A stretch of 64,000 nt of DNA from Capitulum mitella (lineage: Eukaryota; Arthropoda; Thecostraca; Pollicipedomorpha; Pollicipedidae). Position numbers and translations under genes: made by a program. The DNA is taken from positions 10,221,033-10,285,032 of the forward strand of contig CP099840.1 in the NCBI GenBank assembly GCA_030062745.1, written 5' to 3'. Positions within the stretch are counted from its first letter, which is position 1. Each line of letters starts with the position of its first letter. The notes beneath the pieces were generated by a model. The model searched no databases, was not told where the DNA came from, and saw nothing but the letters and a program-made list of their open reading frames with translations. Of the stretch, positions 59,701-64,000 are shown in pieces.

Positions 59701-61365
59701 GGTTACCAGAGACGTTGCCAGCAGTTCTTCAGAGTACCGCACCGTTTCCCTGCGGCTCCAGTTCGCTGCAAATCGGTTTGGTCTCCTGGACAAAGCACTA
59801 TCTCAAAAACTCAGTTCTTAGATCCCTGAGTGCTATTTAGCTTCGAGCACACCGGTCACCTCAGAACCAGCGAATGGCACTACCACTGGTTAGCAATCTG
59901 ACTAACAGACAGTTTCCTGGTTCGTTAGCTATCTGGTAAGGCGACGACAAAGTTTGGCATAACAAAAATCCGCCGGTTCCATCCTCAGTTACCTCACTTC
60001 GAGGATTGTCCTTCGCACCGCCTGAGACAAAAACCCAGCCACGGTGAACGCCTGCCAAATCTTGTAGCGGCGGCGATTAGACGTGAACCTTTTTAAAGGG
60101 AGCCACCATTCCATTACTGGGGTCTAGGGCGGGGGAAACTGAGGCAGACAGTGACGCAGCGGAAAAATAACGGCACCAGTCATCGAACAGTTCGGCGCCG
60201 CATAACGCTCCTGTCTTCTCTGCAGAAGCCAGTTATTTGTCCGTAGACTCCGCGTCGTTTGTAGCTTCTATGTTCAGTAGGCCGGCAGCAGTATAAACAA
60301 CTACTTTGAGGTTTGAACTGAAGTAGAAATAGTGACACAAAACCCTGAATGTGTGCATTTACACAGCCGTGCTTTTTGCTCTTGGTGTAGACATCTTTCC
60401 TCACCATTCTGATATGGTCATATGCTTAAGTGAGGCTCTTGCTTGCAGCTTAGATAATGCAAAAAATCGAGGACGTGTAACACCATGCATAGAGCATGTG
60501 ATACCAGTGCTATCCCGAATGTGGTGTTTAATATGCAGTGAATAAGTATCTATAACGTAGAGGAAAGTTAAAGTAAAATTGTTCACCAGTATCGATTTTC
60601 GACCAATGAAAGACGATTATTTGTAGTATATTATCTTTTTCTAGCAACCTTGCAACCTCTCTTCGGAAAACCACGGCAGCGCCTTGGCCGCCGTTCCCCT
60701 CAAGTCTCTCATTGGCTTACGCTGGCAATGAACACTTCTGTAACTAAAGGCCGTTATGGTGCAAGGTCTTTAATCATCCTTCCGTTAATGAACAAGACTT
60801 AGCCAGCTCAGAATCACGCACATTTCTGCGTGCTTCGTCACTTTTGATCCTATCCCACTGCTTTCCACCCCGCTGAACCAATCTCTGTAACGTCCTTCCA
60901 CGGTAGACCCATCTTATCGCATATCACGACGGTCCCGTCTAGTGTCGCCTAATTCTCTCTTCCTTAAACAAGGTTGCTGAGCCGAATTCTGTCTATACAA
61001 AATGAAAGCGTTTCCACATTGGTCATGAATATTTTCTGGGAACAAAAATGTGCCATAGATTCGCAGTGACTGTTCACGGTCTCCTTTTGTGATAGTTTCA
61101 TTTACTGCTTGGCGCTCTTTGCTTTCTGGTTGTCGCAGGATCCCACATGTCTTTAACACTAAGGTATGTACCCAATTATGGTTCATTGCTGTATGTCTGT
61201 GGATTTTTTTTAGGCCTGACTTGCCATTGAATCGCCACCCCTTAAACATAAGCGTAAGTAACTGCCTCCCAAAACAAACAAAAAAAAGCAAAACAAGACA
61301 GTTAAATAAATCCGCTTGCAAACATATGTGCCGAGTTATATACGAAAACATATATCCGGAATATA

Positions 61366-61452
61366 TTTAACATACATACAATAAACTTACATACAATAAA
61401 CTTTACACAATGTAATTTTATACAATAAAATTTTACATACAATAAACGTATA
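61366..61452. repeat. Short AT-rich repeat, ACATACAATAAACTT-type
   Basis: Four or five imperfect copies of TACATACAATAAACTT or TTATACAATAAAATT in tandem. Confidence 0.8.
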
Positions 61453-64000
61453 TTTATATGTGGAAGCATATAGCTTTAACTAATTGCGTCATGCCAGGGG
61501 TACAGAGAAAACTTGCATGAACGACAATGATAGATGCTCCGCCAGACAGAAGCTCTACCAGCTTGGTGTACCTCACCAACATAGCCACCGGCCTGCAGCT
61601 AAACCTTGGTGAAAATCCGGCAAACAGTATGGAATGTGGGAACAGAGTACGCAGACACGACTTCGTTTCTTTTTATGAAACCCGAGAAATACAAAAATTG
61701 CAAAGAAAACATTCAGTGTCATGACGTCACTGGAAGAGTGGCGTCAGACACGCAATGGTGTGACGTCGTGCTTCCCGGAGTTATGGTGAGCCAAATATAG
61801 GGAAACGATGCACTGTGATGACCATTCGTGCAACATCACATTGACAACTTGATCTGCATTGCACTGACACCTGCCAGACCACAATGACAAATGCTCGCAA
61901 AACAAAAAAAACCGTCTCCGCGGCACCACACAAGCATCATTTCTGTTGCATGACTCGGGACTCAGGCCGCCATTATTCTCACGAGTGGCAGTTGCTGGCG
62001 ACGGCAACGAACTGTTTGTTTTCCGCCTTCTTTTTCGACGCATCAGTCAGGCTTGACCATCGTACTAGTTGCAGTCGGAAGCCGACTGGTTTTGTGTCAA
62101 GTCTTATGTCTCGTCAGGCATCAGTTGGTCACCTGCCCACGCACCGAACTGAACCGCAACGAGTAAACGCTCTCGGCCGAGGTTATCAACAAAACTTGGC
62201 CATTAGTACTACGACGTCACCCTACATCTAGCACCCCTCCCCAAATCTGGCAAAGCCCTTCAAAATGGTCCAAAATCGTTCACATAGTCTGTTCTAGCAC
62301 CGTAAAGGAAGAGTTTTGGGGCAAATGAACTTTGCATCACATGATTTCTACATCCAAGCTTCTAAACTTCTGAGTTCAAAACCCCATGTAAAGGTGAACA
62401 GCTCCCGATAACCACAGGATGTTTAGGACTTTCTTCGCACACTTTTACCTTCAGTAACCCCAACCACTTACATGACAAATATCGGACTGGTCAAGCTGGT
62501 ATCACGTACAAAGTCCTTGTCTGTATCGGTTTGGCTGCAACTGCAGAAAAACCAAGGAGGTTTAAAAAAACCCCAAGTAAGTGGCGGGGTAATAACACAT
62601 TTATTGATACTTGTGTCCGGCGAAGTCACGTTCTTTGTTTCGTAACCTTCCACGCCGGGTGTCGCAAGTAGGACAAAATGTCACTGATCATTGAGGAACA
62701 GGGGCGCAGGAACGCGGAGGGGTGGGGGACGGCTGCCCCCTTACTTTGGGCAACATTTAACATTATCCTTATGGCGGTGCATGAAAAGAAACGAGGTAAA
62801 ATCACGTTAGTCCCCTCATCTCCACAGAAGTTCCAACGCTCCTGTTGGGGAATGAGAAATAAAATCATAAATTTTAGGCCAGCACCATTCCCGTCATTTC
62901 TTGTACGAAAAAGAGTTTGAAAATTACTTGTTCTGCATAAGGATACCACCATCATGAAAAAACAAGGGCGTAAGAAGAAGATTTCTAGAGACTTGCGGTG
63001 GACTCAAACCAGACCCGTGTTTTATTTTTTTTTAAGGAAGAATCTCGAAGCCTGCGTGGAAGACACGTTTTTGAGGGGGAAGGGCATGACGGAGGGGGGC
63101 TGTCCGGACCATTCATGGCTGCCGCACTGACATACGTCACCCAGCCCTGGATTATTGCTTCGGATGCAGAGTACCTGGAATATATTGGACAGAGGAGCTG
63201 GTGCCAAGGGAAAGAGACCTATGGCAGTTTTGCAGAGGTTCAAGTGACGAGGTTTGAGATTTGCAATGCCAGGAGGATTGCGGATGTTCTTCCGTACCAA
63301 CTTCGGCACTTACCGTCGTTCACCCATGCAGTTCGTCAACGCCAATTTTGCAGTTCCTCATTATGAAGCCATGGCTGGAAATCCCGGGGGGATCAGGACT
63401 CTCCCAAGATTGGAAACCGGGTAAACCTGGGGGGTTAGTGGGTCCACTGCTTTTGGCCGTCCTGATTTATATAAATGGATCATCTTTCTATGATAGACCA
63501 CGGTTATTTCAGATGTAAAGTACGTTGATATGCAGCATCGCTTGCATATAAATGAGCATAGATAGAGCATAGATCTTTCTTTATATTTCCAGCCTATCTT
63601 TTACAAATTTTGCCTCGTTCTCTAGATAGTTTCTTCGGTAATATTCACTTTGGTAATATTCTTTGGTAATATAATGCACTACATGAATTCTTTGGACTTT
63701 TTTGTCCGGTCCATACAAACCGGGGTTTGAAAAAGCCGGCTTAAATTGAACTGATACCAGTCCGTGCGTTTTATTGATTTAAGTCGGTTTTAATTGGCTT
63801 AAATTAATTAAAGTCCGCTTACGTTTCCCCACAGAGACAGTATCCTAAGAAAATTCGTGACTGGCTCTTTTTTAGCTGATTAGCTATTCACAACCCGTAG
63901 AGGAGTCTGGAGAGGGACAGTTATTTAGGCATAAGACAATTTCATTAGATATATTGATTTAAACATTGACCCGATGTACATCCATTTCTGGATTTTTTTC

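Larger units (their letters stand above)
24124..64000. other. Sequence upstream of the first visible DIP exon, probably intron
   Basis: No minus-strand signal-peptide exon was recognised here, so the 5' end of the DIP gene may be outside the window. The stretch holds the TTAA elements, a hAT-like element, minisatellites and GC islands listed separately. Parts such as 29700-30530, 33000-34400, 43600-44560, 47650-49380, 51500-54500 and 60060-63990 contain no gene that I recognise. Confidence 0.55.

Overview
The window looks like animal nuclear DNA, almost certainly from an arthropod. Exons are short and separated by kilobase-scale introns, there are no operons or dense ORFs, and minisatellites and non-autonomous DNA transposons are abundant. 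The one gene I can read with confidence is a protostome Ig-superfamily cell-adhesion gene of the DIP (Dpr-interacting protein)/lachesin type. The residues match arthropod DIPs closely. The strong mosaic of GC-rich islands in an AT-rich background would suit a crustacean, but the species is inference only.

The DIP-like gene runs on the minus strand. Four coding exons can be placed: 24017-24123 (start of Ig1), 11071-11256 (rest of Ig1), 10221-10407 (start of Ig2) and 6065-6152 (end of Ig2). Junction phases agree throughout (0, 0, 1), and all four donors start with GT and all acceptors end in AG. The signal-peptide exon (expected above 24123) and the Ig3 and C-terminal exons (expected below 6065) were not found and probably lie outside the window or in unread sequence. 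Most of the 64 kb is therefore probably intron.

The most unusual structure is exon 10221-10407. Its 3' splice site lies in a ~68-74 bp tandem repeat that copies the acceptor and exon start four times (10408-10632). Its 5' splice site lies in a 35-38 bp tandem repeat that copies the exon end and GT donor at least five times (about 9990-10245). The result is an exon framed by two ladders of near-identical splice sites. One reading frame stays open across both ladders, and on each side only the first and fourth copies keep the canonical splice phase.

Layout: 1-6064 holds minisatellites (42, 16 and 23 bp units) and a GC island with an Exd/Hox-type site. 6065-11256 holds three exons and two introns. 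11257-24016 is one 12.8 kb intron with a TTAA-bounded transposon-like element, GC islands and a 57 bp minisatellite. 24124-64000 is presumed upstream intron with at least five more TTAA-type elements or pieces (24684-25912, 31534-32736, 39632-40688, 40685-41373, 45697-46894, partial copies near 36680 and 38357), one hAT-like element (55378-56509), a 29 bp minisatellite (about 57960-58235), several GC islands, and a weak candidate Ig-domain fragment on the plus strand near 34530-34635.

The TTAA elements share a signature: TTAA at the ends, terminal inverted repeats starting CCC or CAC, subterminal G-run stem-loops, and interiors rich in AGGTCA half-sites, including perfect TGACCT(n)AGGTCA palindromes. 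They fit a non-autonomous piggyBac- or Kolobok-type family that may scatter nuclear-receptor-like motifs.
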